A DNA stretch of 64,000 nt from Acheta domesticus. Taxonomy: Eukaryota; Arthropoda; Insecta; Orthoptera; Gryllidae. Under the pieces are notes generated by a model. The model was not told the origin of the DNA, did no database searches, and saw only the letters and a program-made list of their open reading frames with translations. The stretch lies in contig JAHLJT010000631.1 of assembly GCA_031308135.1 (NCBI GenBank), forward strand, positions 146,807,708-146,871,707. Reading direction: 5' to 3'. Of this stretch, positions 1 to 11,395 are shown piece by piece (within the stretch, counting starts at the first letter, position 1; each line of letters starts with the position of its first letter). The translations under genes and the position numbers were made by a program.

Positions 1-379
1 ACTCGTATTATAAAGGAAAGAAAAGAAAGGAGAGGAAAAGCATATGCAGTTTGGAATTACAGTGGTTTGGAGAGAACCTACAAGTCACCCGTAATTCTGT
101 TATTTTTGTCTCACAAAAATTGAAGGCTTTTCGAAAAAGAAAAAAAGGTAAGATGAATATCCAAATATGTCATCACCTTTTGGCCTGTTCAGCATGGCCA
201 AAATTCACCAATTCCCATACAACCATATGAATGGAAAGACATTTCAACCAAGCTTGAAAACTCCCACAGCGCAAGTGCAGAATCTGTAACGACTGATACG
301 TATATGATCCTAAAACCCACAATATGCCTCACTTTATTCAGCAAAATAAAATCAATGATGTTATTCGAGATCTTCAGCA

Positions 380-1440
380 ATTTAAATACAAAACTGAACC
401 TCCAGCGTCATATTTGCAAGAATGAAGCCTATTGGCTGAAAATACGAAAGTGACCGTATTTAGGAAAATAAAAGAAAAGCTTTTTTCTCATTTTAGGAAG
501 GTAAATGTACGCTGATATTTGAAAGATATTAATGCTCTAATGAATGACTTGAGAATGACATATAATCGTAATTAATGGCGACTCGTTATAGATTCGCTAA
601 ATTCAGTTTGAAGGCTGTGCACTTACCAAAATAACAACATCTATTCCCTTAGAAAAAGAATCATACGTAAGTATGGGTGCAATCAGAAGCATCTGGTACG
701 AAATTCACAAATGGCACATATGCGCAGATTTTAAAGTAATATCATTGTTACTTGGTATTCAAGGGGGATTTACTAAATACTGCTGTTTTCTCTGTATGTA
801 GAAAAGCAACAGAGAAGACCTATGAAAATAAAGAGAGGCCATAATTAAATGAATTCATCCCGGGGAAAGAAAATGTAAAACGCAAACCTTTGGTGGTTCC
901 ACAAAATAATCTTTGGCCCCCACTTCAAGTCAAACCTGGACTAATGAAAAATTGTGTTAAAGCAATGAACAAAGGAGATCAGTTCAAGTATTTAAGATAA
1001 ATGTTCCCCAAAGTTAGTGATGCAAAATTAAAAGTGGGAATTGGGGTTGAAATCAGAAAACTGTTGAATGATAGAAATTCCTCTAAAGAACAAGAAGTTT
1101 GGAAATCTTTCGTATCTGTTATAAAGGAGTCTCTTGGAAATCACAAAGAAGACTAAGTTATTAGCGGAGATTTTTTTTCGGAATTACAAGTGGGATGTTG
1201 AATTTTCTTGAAGATACATTTTCTTCGATTTCCTTGAAGTATATTTTCTTCACTCACATTCACACTTCTTCCCTAAGATCCTGGGTGAGATCAGCAGTAA
1301 ACAAGGTGAGAGATTTCACCAAGATATTGGTGTTACGGAAGCACGCTACCAAGTAAGATGGGACCCATCCATGATGGGAGATTATTGTTGGTTCTGACAG
1401 CAAGAAGGCGCTACATATCACAAACGAAAGAGTATATTCA
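380..1440 (+). pseudogene. Decayed copy of a dispersed uncharacterised gene family
   Basis: Conceptual translation in shifting frames gives blocks I recognise from a large uncharacterised protein family that is multicopy in insects and cnidarians. The blocks are LAENTKVTVFRKIKEKLF near 432-486, WRLVID near 576-593, ICADFKVISLLLGIQGGFTK near 719-780, a KPGLMKNCVKAMNK block near 930-972, FPKVSDAKLKVGI near 1007-1045, and ERFHQDI then MMGDYCWF near 1300-1400. Between them lie many stops and frameshifts, so the copy is dead. No intron is apparent, which suggests dispersal as a mobile or retrocopied unit. Its biochemical function is unknown to me. It sits inside or downstream of the minus-strand calexcitin gene. 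The family match is from memory and moderately sure; the coordinates are approximate. Confidence -1.
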
Positions 1441-1630
1441 CAAGTGGATCTTTTGAAATATTATGATTCACGTGTACCTCTTCATTTCATTCTTTTACAT
1501 TAAATTGCCAATTACAAATTTAATTTTCATTATAATTTCATAGATATTTTTGTACTACTTTTATACTAAATTTAGATGCAGGTATTAAACAAGTTATACA
1601 AAAATCATTCATATATGACAATTATTTAAC

Positions 1631-2850
1631 TAGTGGTGCTACAGAATGGCATAGACTTTCTCGTATTAATTTTCTGTTTCATTTGGACTCCGGTAGCTAT
1701 TCGGACTTGCCAATACTCTTGGCAGCTGCCATCTATCGCCGCAAAAAATACATTTGTTTTAAATATTTTATTAATGTTTCGGTTTCCTAATAGTAGAACA
1801 AAACTATTGTTTTAAGAATATAAAAAACATTTAAACCTTGCCCTAAATGGCAATTTTCGTTGAAACATTTGGAGACATTTTCAAGAAAATGGCGTTTAAG
1901 CGTTACTGTAAATGCGAAATTTGAAGAACTTACAGAAGAATTTACAGAAAAGTTTTGAGTTTTCGAAAAACTTCATTAGAACTCATTTGAAGCACTTACA
2001 CTCACAAATTCAATAGTGTTTACAAATTGCTGGAAATGCATATTTTAACTGTAAGAGAGAACTTAAAAAAATACATTTTTGTAATTTTTGAAAAATCAAA
2101 AAATATAATCCAAAATTACGCCAAATTAAAGAGTGCAATTAGTACTATCCGTTTGAAAAGTTTTAACAAAAAAATTGAAGCCATTTTTGAGAAAATGGCG
2201 TTTGAGTGTTTCTGAAAATGCATCATTTTGAGCTAGTTTTCACAGAAAACAATTCAATTTTCGAAAAACTGTATTTGACATTATTTAAAGCATATGTATT
2301 CATTAATATAATAATGTGAACAAATCGCGGCTAATGTAAATATTAGCGATGTGAGAGGCAAGTAAAAAAAATACATTTTTGTAATTTTGGAATAAAAACA
2401 AAAGAATAGAGCAATTAGGTGTTTATGCCATTTCACAGAGCACATTTAACCCTATTCCTACAAAATTTTAAAGAAAAAATTTGGGGCTGTTTTTAAGAAA
2501 ATGTGATTTTTGTAATTTTTTAATATTTCAAATATTGGAGTTGGATAAAACACAGGGGTTGGACTAGCCCTTGTGAAGCAGTCAAACTGGTCTTGTAGGA
2601 ACAAATTTCACTTGATGTTTTAACTGTGTTTCAACTTGGGACACATATTGCACAAAAAGTATTAAAATTTTCAAAATAATGTACACAACGTAAATGAAAG
2701 AACTCACTTTGTACAACAAATTTTATTTGAAGGAAAAATATCTATCTTCAATTTTATAGTTCTAGGAAGACGCCGAAAAAATTTCGACCTTTTGCAATTT
2801 TTGAAAATTCAGAGTTAACCGTGAAAATGGGACCTATTCCACCTAATGCT
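1631..2850 (-). mobile_element. Family A DINE-like element, copy A1 (partial)
   Basis: The left end reads tagtggtgctacagaatggc, the 3'-terminal hairpin end of family A seen on the opposite strand. A variant of the subterminal motif (actttctcgtat) follows. The interior holds the diverged tandem units of about 305 bp, recognisable by repeats of tggag..gtttt..gagaaaatggcg. The copy is interrupted near 2553-2645 by a segment repeated at 3655-3765, resumes at about 2690, and fades out near 2850 before the 5' end. It has no significant ORF. Confidence -1.
2553..2645. repeat. Hairpin-bearing dispersed segment, copy 1
   Basis: About 95 bp beginning cacaggggttggactagccc recurs at 3662-3760 with only a few differences. 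In the second copy the start forms a hairpin, CTTCACAGGG against CCCTTGTGAAG. The identity of the repeat is not known to me. Confidence -1.
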
Positions 2851-3399
2851 GTGTGAAACCTACATGCGAAACATATTGTGAAATAAGACTTTTGACTGTC
2901 AAAAAAATTAAGAATAATTGTGTTTTATTGCTAAAAGATCTGTAGATTGTATGCGATAGTGGGGCCCGCCGTTCACCTTGTGTCTGAAGCCTGCTCTTTA
3001 CTGTGCGTTTTGCATTTTCATTTGCAGCGTTTTGTACACTTAATGAATGTTTGTTTAAACCAGTTTTATAGAGGTATATTTTTTAGGTCGTCTGTAACTT
3101 TTTGGTTACTTTGTTAATTTTATTGCTGCTATAACGTTGGTAATTGTTCGTACATTAGTGTCGTACACGTCGCGATGTTTACTCATCTTTCATTAAGTGT
3201 CCTGAATGCTGTAAGAATTCCTTAAAATGTGAAATTGTTGTGAAAAATAAAATAAGTTCCGTATTTCAAAATCAATAATAACAAAAATTGTCTTTCAACA
3301 GAAGACAAAAAAGATTGTAGCAATTTACTGTTAACAGTTCTTCTCAGAAACATTAGGGTTAACACAGGATCTGGGAGGTCGAACATTTTTTTAAAAAAT

Positions 3400-3850
3400 T
3401 CGTTGCGTCTATATCTGATGCAACGCGTCTTTAATCCCCTTTGCGGGCGTTGAGCGTTTTGCGCTTTTCGGAGTAATCCTCCATTAGTGACAGCGGAGGA
3501 GTAATCCTCCATTAATTGTATGCGTCACCTGTCGTCGCAGTCACTTGTCCAGAGGACTGCCAGGTAACATTTCCGCGTACGCGCCGCTCTTGCGCGCCCC
3601 TGCATCAATACCCAGCGGCCAGAATTGGGAAGGAATAGGGATTGAGGTAGTGTGTAGGACACTTCACAGGGGTTGGACTAGCCCTTGTGAAGCAGCCAAA
3701 CTGGTTTTGTTGGAACATATTTCCCTTGGAGTTTTAACTGTGTTTCAATTTGGGGTTTTAACTGGTGTATGGGTACATGTACAAGTTACCCAAAGAAACC
3801 TTTTTATGGCGTTTTTAATAGGTAAAATGTACCTGCTGGCTGGACCATAA
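3400..3850 (+). repeat. GC-richer dispersed repeat containing hairpin segment copy 2
   Basis: This block is GC-richer than its surroundings. It contains a short tandem duplication of ggagtaatcctccatta at about 3472-3515 and a CG-rich stretch near 3570-3610, followed by the second copy of the segment also present at 2553-2645. An open frame of about 100 codons at 3545-3850 has no recognisable domain and is probably spurious. It may be a SINE or part of a larger unknown element. Confidence -1.
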
Positions 3851-5304
3851 TATATGTATAATATATTAGATATGAAAGTTACATCAGACCGCTAATTAAA
3901 TACAATGTTCTATCAGTATCTCAAAATACACAATGCAATTGTGAAATTCTGTTTTAATCTACGTTATCTCTATCATAATTAATGCAATAGCTTTGTACTC
4001 CATGAAATAATAGGATCAGAATTACATTAGTTTGAAGTGTAGTAATATAGGATTATGTAGTGCAATTAATACCATAGGGAATGCTACAGTTTTATACTTT
4101 TTCATTAATTGTATTTAGATTTCAGATTGATCAGGCTAGATCTGTCGCAAGGTACACTTACACATTGCACTAGGAGAAACGCTTCTTGAAACAGATAATT
4201 ATACTTCAGTGATTCACAGTGTTCATGTAAATACTTTATTCAAAGATGAAAGATATAGTGTTGTCATGAGAAGTAAACTAATGCAGAAGAGTGTAGTTTA
4301 ATGCAGAAGAGAATAGTATATTTTTAACCATAAAACAAAATGTTCATATAATTTTTTATTTTTCCCAACGTTTTGAGAAAATAATAAAATTAATGAGCAA
4401 TTTAGTTGTCTTTTAGGAGGTATAGTTCTCTTAAACTTTTATCCCATTGCCAAAATTTTATAAGTACATTCATGGTAGCAACTCTAGTAATCAAATGTTC
4501 TAGAATGTTTATAATGTGATTATTCCGGAAATAAATTAATTTTTTAACATTAATTTGACTGCATATTCAAAATTAAATTTCATAAGAGCCCCAACACACA
4601 AGAAAGGGACAGCAAAGACAATAAATCACTGAAAAATAATTGTTTTTTATTTTTATATTTCATCTTCCATTAAGCAGGAAAAAGAAGTAATATGAGAAAT
4701 AAATAGGCTAATTAATCATGTCAAAGAATTGATATAAAAGACATTGCAGTTATCTAACTGAATACACGTATTAGTTTCATGAGTTCTTGTGAATAAATTA
4801 AAATGCCGTAATAAGCCATTAAGTATGAATTCATTAAACACGTCAAAAATATTATTTAAAATATTCCTTAGAATATAATAACTTTCATATCGTGTAAACT
4901 GGGAAGTACTTTTATGTTTTGTTCTCGTTTTTAGGAGATGTTCCCACTGAGAGTATTGAATCTGACGCAATACAACTCCAAAATTCCATCAGCAGTATCC
5001 ATTTTCAATATGGAATTGACAGCATAGTATTACTCAAAAGGATCGGGATTCCAATCAAGTAGTAGGGAAATACATTTATACATTACAAAATAAAAACATT
5101 AATTTACTAATTAAAATAATTAGAAATTAATACAAATATTGTATTGTATATGCAACGATAAAAAATTAGTCGATCCGTACACACACCAAGTGATAATTCC
5201 TTCTGCAAGCAGGGAAAAAATGTATACTTGTATTGAAATCCAGACACTATTACTTAGAGACAAATTAATTTACATTAATACTATTTAATACTATGTACAC
5301 TTAC
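3851..5304. other. AT-rich sequence, no feature recognised
   Basis: This stretch is downstream of calexcitin exon 5305-5402 on that gene's strand. I searched by eye for the C-terminal exon expected for the family and did not find it. There is no coding, RNA or repeat signal that I can support. Confidence -1.
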
Positions 5305-5402
5305 GGAAGTGAACTTATCATAGGCTTGTCCACATTCCTCGGCAGAAAGCCCATAGCCTGTAAACACAGTGGTGAACTCTTCCAGGTCAATAGTACCATC
5401 AC
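5305..5402 (-). CDS. Calexcitin / sarcoplasmic Ca-binding protein, exon with last EF-hand (partial gene)
   Basis: This 98-nt exon reads on the minus strand as (G)DGTIDLEEF..., through GYGLSAEECG, to AYDKFTS. It completes an EF-hand loop begun in exon 21407-21521; joined, the loop is DSSGDGTIDLEE, with ligands D1, S3, D5, D9 and E12 and the central glycine at position 6. The acceptor is cttcag|GTGATGG and the donor is TCC|gtaagtg. The entry phase matches the partner exon, which ends in one spare base. The product should be a cytosolic Ca-buffering or sensor protein of the invertebrate calexcitin / sarcoplasmic calcium-binding group. The final exon is not seen in positions 1-5300 and is probably left of the window. 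The call rests on the joined exons and splice sites and is strong for family, less so for orthology. Confidence -1.
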
Positions 5403-5573
5403 CTGAAGCGAAAAATATCACATGAAGACAATGACATTAATTCTAAGGTTTCTGAAAAATTCTGATGATTCATAAAAATTCAAACGAGTTAACACATTTG
5501 ATGATTAATAAAATTGAGTGGTTTTTAGTAGTTAGGTGTAAAAATGGCCAAAGCCTCGCCGCAAATAAAGACA

Positions 5574-5601
5574 ATATTATTATTATTATTATTATTATTT
5601 A
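5574..5601. repeat. (ATT)n microsatellite at 3' end of Dong-like LINE
   Basis: Nine or so ATT units directly abut the 3' end of the minus-strand Dong-like LINE fragment. This matches the (TAA)n tracts that bound the other copy at 23.8-27.6 kb. Confidence -1.
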
Positions 5602-7130
5602 TACATCACGGCTAAAGATTTTATCAGTCGGTTCAATATAAAATCTACTGCAGGTTGCAACCAGCTACCTAAGGAACTGATCTAGGAACTGTCGGTGCCT
5701 CCACAATACTTCGCGCAAAATGTGAGCTATTCCAAATAAAGCAATTTCTTGCGCTTCCCTGTATATTGAATGACCTGGAAGTTTACCCAAGTTCTTAAAC
5801 AAATTTTGCCGATAACTATCGAGACGACCTGTGGTTTCACGCCCCACATTCGGCTGATCTCGATTTCCAAACTCTTGTATTTATGACGTTTCTCTGCCTC
5901 CTTCATTACGACAACGCATTGATCACAATGGACAGCAACATCTACAGGTAGACATGATTTTTTCTCCAAATTCCGGATAGCAATGTTAGATTTACCCTCA
6001 TCTGCTATTTTTTCATATTTTTCTTCTCTTCAAGACAAATTTGTTAATAATCAAATTTTTTCATAGTCGGTTCAAAACAAGGTGGTACTGGAGGTTCTAT
6101 AATTTCATATCATCCTCAAATTACTTGTGTTACGCGTTTACCAGACTTCTTCGCTATTTTTTCCTGTGAAGCCTTGGCAATTATTAAAGCGTTAGATCTC
6201 TTTTAACAAAATAGAACATTATCAGATTTGGTTATCTTCACAGATTCACTATCAATTCATCTATCCGCTATTGAAAATAAAGTATCAAAAAAAAACTTTT
6301 ATTCAAGAAATCCAAGAACGTCTTCTATCCTTGGCCCAAAATAATTGTAACGTCACCTTTATATGGATCCCGTCTCATCGAGGAATAAAGGGAAATGAAG
6401 ATGCTGACTCCTCAGCAAAGAATGCTTCTAAACTTCCTTTACCCAATAACTCCATCTGTTGTTCCCTTCAAGACTTTAAAAAACTTCTTCAATCATCAGC
6501 ATTACAAATATGGGATTTGAAATGGAAATCAAAACATTCAAAATTACGTCAAGTTAGAAATTCAGTACTAGAACCTCCTCCTCTTCTTTTGAACTTTAAA
6601 AGAAGTCATTTTATCAAGGCTCCGAATTGGCCATTTCAATTTGAGTCACTGTTATTTATTTCAAAAGACGAATGCAGTTCCCTGTCCAAATTGTGTTAAA
6701 AATTATTTCTACATCCCATTTATTAGTGGAATGTCCTTTCACTACTAATCTCAGAAAAAAATTACAAATTGATTCGGATATCCATTCTTTATTAAATTCC
6801 ACTTCAGAGTGTAAAAAATTATTAAATTCCAATGTGACACAAACTTAGATAAATGTATATAATAGTTCCTTAATTGTTACAAAAATTCGCATGCCTGTAA
6901 TGTTGAATGAAATCATAGTTGAATGTTTTATATTGTTTAAAGATAATGTTAAATATTTCATTGTAATGTATATTTTGAAAATTTTATTATGTAAATTGTA
7001 AAATAGATTTTGATCGCTTATGACCAAGCCGTTTCATAGCGATCTAAAATAAATTAAAATAAATATCCGGTTTGTTTGCTGCGTTCGCGCGATCCATTTG
7101 AATTTCGTGGTCGTACAATATTGTTTTACT
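5602..7130 (-). mobile_element. Dong-like (R4-group) LINE, 3' fragment, interrupted
   Basis: The minus strand encodes the C-terminus of a LINE with a restriction-like endonuclease. The fragment ILYDHEIQMDRANAANKPD is at 7062-7125, and the continuation after an insertion at about 5997-7062 begins IRNLEKKSCLPVDVAV. The remainder, with the block KSLEIEISRMWGVKPQVV, matches 27160-27390 of the longer copy. The PD...D residues of the endonuclease core are visible. It is 5'-truncated and frameshifted, and its 3' end runs into (ATT)n. The interruption lies exactly within the PDI-V-IR region of the endonuclease, so two fragments 1 kb apart are one original insertion. Confidence -1.
5997..7062 (+). pseudogene. 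RNase H-bearing LINE 3' fragment (I/R1/Loa-like) inserted in the Dong-like LINE
   Basis: Plus-strand frames give a type I RNase H domain: CEALAIIKALDL near 6168-6205, VIFTDSLS near 6232-6255, and then VTFIWIPSHRGIKGNEDAD at 6352-6408, which is the signature metal-binding end of such domains in I/R1/Loa-type LINEs. Downstream, a cysteine-containing tail with HLLVECPFT (6720-6745) is usual for the C-terminus of these proteins. A frameshift near 6270 and loss of the reverse transcriptase show it is a 5'-truncated dead copy. It ends in an A-rich tail (7045-7062), after which the interrupted host LINE resumes. RNase H type is secure; the exact clade is not. Confidence -1.
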
Positions 7131-7307
7131 CTGGGCAGCTGATTCTGTCCAGCGGTCCTGATTGCAGGCGGATGAGCGAATGGATATTGGTAGCTCAGAA
7201 ATAGATTGAAATCGTTTCACTAGTTTAAATGAATTAATATACAATACAATACAATAATAAACTTAAAGGTAATTTAACATTAGATGAGGATGAATGAAGT
7301 GTAGCAA

Positions 7308-7715
7308 TTGATAATCGTCTCCTCTATTATTTCAGTAGTATACCTTTCCGTTGCGGCTCTCACGCGCAACCAATCTTTATAAAGGAGGTCTCTAAAGAAA
7401 GGGAATTTCACAGAGACGGGACGAATTGCACTTTGACTTTAAAAATATGAAGGATTTGTTTAAAAAAATCATCTAAATATTCAAGTCAAATGCAACCTGC
7501 AACCCTTGCTAAAGTTTTCGTCAAATAACTCCTAAACTAAGCGTTCTAGGGCCTTAAAACTAAACGAAACTAAAGAAACGAAATGTTTCTTTGAGACCTT
7601 TGGCCTCAAAACTTAAGTTTTTAAGGCCCTAGAACACCTCGTTTAGGAGTTATTTAACGATGTAGATTCAAACTGCTGCCGAGTGTTGCAGGTTGCATTC
7701 GATGTTAATATGTTG
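7308..7715 (+). repeat. Foldback repeat family C, copy C1
   Basis: The copy starts atcgtctcct..agtagtataccttt and includes tgcggctctcacgcgcaacc. The right half is an imperfect hairpin. The left arm at about 7485-7560 (from gcaacctgcaac through aactcctaaac to ctagggccttaaaac) pairs with the right arm at about 7608-7705, with a loop rich in aaac/gaaac. Related copies are at 35990-36300 (plus) and 57740-58030 (minus). There is no ORF; it is probably a non-autonomous foldback element. Confidence -1.
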
Positions 7716-8231
7716 TGGAAATGTAGCCCCATGTAGTGGAGTAACAATAGAATTAACAACACCTTCTCCACCTAGGGAGTACAGGATCTTGTCGTTGGTG
7801 GTGGAGCTTGAGTATCCCCGTGACCCGGAGAGCTATGTCGGCGGTAGCTTAGCTACTGGGAGGGCCTCCGTTGCCGGACAGGTCGAAGGGTAGGGATCAG
7901 ATCAAGAAGTACTTCAGAAGAGGACCTCAGCGCCAGCTTCGACGAATAAGAGAATCTTCAAGAAGGCAAAGATGACAGAAGAGGTACTTCAAAGGGTAGA
8001 TCAGGCTCTTAAGCATGAGAAGCAACTGATCTAGGAGAGCTCACCCTAAAAAAGCAAGCAAGTTGGGAGGCTGAAAGGTGGCAGCCCCACCACCCAACTA
8101 TATCTGCACGGCCCTCGTAAGGCAGTCAGATGAATCAACCATATACTGGCTGTCTTCACAATCAACCGGATGAATCTCTAAGAAGACTTACGCAAAAAAA
8201 AAGGGATAAACGATTCGGAATTTTGGAAAAG

Positions 8232-9587
8232 ATCAAAATTGCAACATGGAACGTACGAAGAATGAAAGAAGAATGATTAAATTATGAATTACAAGAAAGG
8301 GGAATAAAGATTGCTGCTGTAACAGAAACTAAGAAAAAACTAAAAGGAACAAAAGAATTAGACAATTACATAATGGTTCATAGCGGAATAGAACAAAATA
8401 TTAGAGCTAAAGCGGGGGTAGCAATTCTAATTGACAATAAATGGAGAAATAAAATATATAGCTATACCTACATAAATGAACGAATTTTAATAGTATGATT
8501 AAAACGTAAAAGAGGTTATTTAACAATAATAGGAATATATGCACCAGAAGAGGGAAAAAAGGAAGAGACCCAAATATTTTACGAGCAATTACAAAAAGAA
8601 ATAAATAAAGTTGTAAAAAGTGATTATCTACTATTGACTGGTGACTTCAATGCTAGAAATGGTAATGTACCAATCCCAGAAGTAGTAGGGAATTACGGAG
8701 AAACAACCCTAAATAACAATGGGCATGACTTAATTCAATTTGTTCATTTAATGGACTTAAAATTACAAACAGTGTCTTTCGCAAGAAGGATATACATAAG
8801 TATACTTGGTCTGAAAGAGGATATCGATCAATTATTGATTATGTAATTGCCAATAAGAAGGTAGTTAAATTAGTACAAGATGTGAGAGTATATAGAGGAA
8901 GTGACATTAACTCAGATCACTTTCTAGTACAAGTAAAAATTGCATTACTCACCAGATGGAAAAAGGAGAATAATCGATACCAAAACAAAAATGAAGAAGT
9001 CTTCAAAATGTATCTACTTCAGGACGAATCAGTAAAATATGTATACCAGCAACTATTACAACAATATTTACAAAATAATGATACTGTGGAAAACATAAAC
9101 GATGAGTGGAACAATATAAAAAATAGCATAATGAAAGCTGCAATAGAGGCTGTAGGTAAAAAGAATAAATTTAGGAAAAAAGACAGGACTAATAATATCG
9201 AATATGGAAATAGAGACTGCCGTAAAGGAAAATAAGAAAGGATATAAAGAATATTTACAAAAGAAAACAGAAGAATCAGCAGCAAACTATAAACAGAAAC
9301 GTAATTATGCTCGAAAAATAGTAAGACAAGCCCACCAACAATCCTGGGACAAATTAATATCCAACATACAAAACGACAAGAAATGGTAGACAAGAAATAG
9401 CTTATTAACTTTCGAAGCAATTAAAACAGAAAGAGATACGGTACGTCTCCACACTATCGACAAAGAGGAGTGGATAAATCACTATACAAATCTGGGGGTA
9501 GAACCATTAAACTATGGACATGAAACGAAAAACTACTCCACAAATGAATCTGGTGGAGGTGATTCGTACCAAGAAGATAATATAATG
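8232..9587 (+). pseudogene. RTE-type LINE endonuclease region
   Basis: The translation starts KIATWNVRRMKEE, has AAVTETKKKLKG, an IIGIYAPEE block, LLTGDFNARNG near 8633-8665, and a SDHFLVQVKI motif near 8910-8940. This is the order of motifs in LINE apurinic/apyrimidinic-like endonucleases, which nick target DNA to prime reverse transcription. In-frame stops at about 8275 and 8497 and a frameshift near 8785 have broken it. A charged linker (KKTEESAANYKQKRNYARK) leads toward the reverse transcriptase, which resumes at 11396 after the insertion. Confidence -1.
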
Positions 9588-11395
9588 TAGCGGTCCTGAA
9601 TCCGCTCAGGAACGCTTATAAATTGGCAAGAGATCGTCGGCGGGACCCGCTGCGCCCTCACGCGGTCGCGACGAAGACCTTGTCACCTTTTCAGCGGTCG
9701 CTGGAGGGGAGGCAAGGGGGGTGAGCCGCCGCCCCTACACGGGAAAGAGGTCCGTTAGATCTGCCTCAGAACGTTTTCGGAGCTCGGAGCGGCAGGTTGT
9801 ACGCAACTAGTCTGGTCGCGAACTTACGTAAGCGAGGAGGAAGAGGTTGCTGTGAGCACGAGCCAACCTACGATAGTACGTGCGCCGCCACATTTCTTCG
9901 CTTGGGAGTTTTGCGCTAGTGGCGAACGCCACGGCCACTGGATTCAGGTCGGTGTTCAAGATAATATAATTTTGAATAGGACGTTATAAAAAAGTAGTAA
10001 GAAGTGGAAACTATTTGACTATAGAATACAGTTTGGTGGATTATCCCTGTAGTTCACTATCAAAGTCTATTACCATTAACATTTTTGCTTATCGACCGGC
10101 ATACCCGTTCCATTGGTATTTCCATGGTCATTGTGAACTATCTTTTTTTTTAAGAGACATCAGAAGTAATGTGCCTTTCTTAGAGGGTAACCGCATTGAT
10201 TTGTGAAAGAAACTTGTGTGGTTAATAATACGCGAGTGCAGTTTTTGTTTTAAAAGAAAACGTGGATAATGATGTTAAATTCGAGTTGAGTTGTAAAACA
10301 ATTTGTGCTATTTGTGAATAGTTCGCAGAGTATTAATGTATGTGCTATGAGTGGTCGAAGAAGTTAAATGAACTTAGATGCCTGTTAAATGCAAAAGAAC
10401 TGTTAATTTGTTTCCTGAAATTTTTGGTAACATTGCGTGTTCTTAAAACTATTTATTCATTTCCATTGTGATAAATGAACACGTGTAGTTTGTTTCATGC
10501 AATTTGTGGTAACATTTCGTGTTCTTAAAACTATTTATTCATTTCAATTGTAATAAATGAACACGTTTCATGCAACCTTTGGTAATATTGCGTGTTCTTA
10601 AAACTATTTATGCAGTTCAATTGTGATAAATGAACACGGGTGGTTTGTTTCATACAATGTTTGGTAACTTTGTGTGTTCTTAAAACTATTTGTTCATTTC
10701 AATGTTGATAAATGAACACGCGTAGTTTGTTTCATGCAATTTGTGGTAACATTTCGTGTTCTTAAAACTATTTATTCATTTCCACTGTGATAAATGAATA
10801 CGTGTAGTTTGTTTCATGCAATTTGTGGTAACATTTCGTGTTCTTAAAAATATGTATTCATTCCAATTGTATGTGGAATATTCCATGGTAATTCCAGTGA
10901 ATTCTTTGCAAAGAATCTACTAAAGAGTGATTATGCAGTATATGTGGGTGGATGGTTAACTGCAATTTCTGTAAACTAAAAGCACCAGGGCATTTTACGC
11001 CTGTAATACCGGTGATATTTTCCTGTAAAGTAATTTCGTGTGCACTCATCTCTCTAGAGATATCTTTTATTCACTTTATTGAATTTCAATTCATTTTCTT
11101 TTTTTTGTCTCAGAAGACATTGATAGGATTTTTATTAATGCATATTTGAAATTCATATTTTGCAATTAATTATCCTTTCCAATGCATTTTTTTGGTAATG
11201 ATCAAGGGTTTTTGCTTGTTTTTTTTATTCTATGGCCAATGTTGCTGTCATACTGTATTTTTGTGTTTTGCCATCAAAGCTTATTTAATTAAATGTTGTT
11301 CTGTGGTAACGGCTTTGTGTTTATTTTTCCAAAATTTCAAGAAAAGAGCCACTTTCCCACGAATTCCCAACGACCAACGCATACGGCTGGTCACA
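9588..11395. mobile_element. 1.8-kb non-coding insertion in the RTE LINE
   Basis: The insertion precisely separates two in-frame pieces of the RTE protein. Its first 370 bp (9588-9958) are GC-rich and unlike the AT-rich surroundings. Similar words in inverted orientation occur near the ends of this block (gtcctgaatccgct at the left, gattcaggtcgg at the right). The block is bounded by copies of agataatataat at about 9575-9586 and 9959-9970. The rest is AT-rich and holds an 82-bp tandem array at 10436-10865. The element class is unknown; no protein domain or clear 1.8-kb target-site duplication was seen. Confidence -1.
10436..10865. repeat. 82-bp minisatellite, about six units
   Basis: Units begin cgtgttcttaaaactattta at about 10436, 10518, 10591, 10673, 10755 and 10838, giving spacings of 82, 73, 82, 82 and 83. 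Each unit contains a small inverted repeat, TTCATTT against AAATGAA, so the array can form a series of hairpins. Confidence -1.

Noticed and set aside
1..5304. C-terminal calexcitin exon
   Set aside because: No minus-strand sequence with a suitable acceptor and the expected C-terminal residues was seen; it is probably outside the window.
9588..9958. Solo LTR (tg...ca ends)
   Set aside because: The apparent 12-bp flanking repeat is too long for integrase-made duplications and the ends share inverted words instead.
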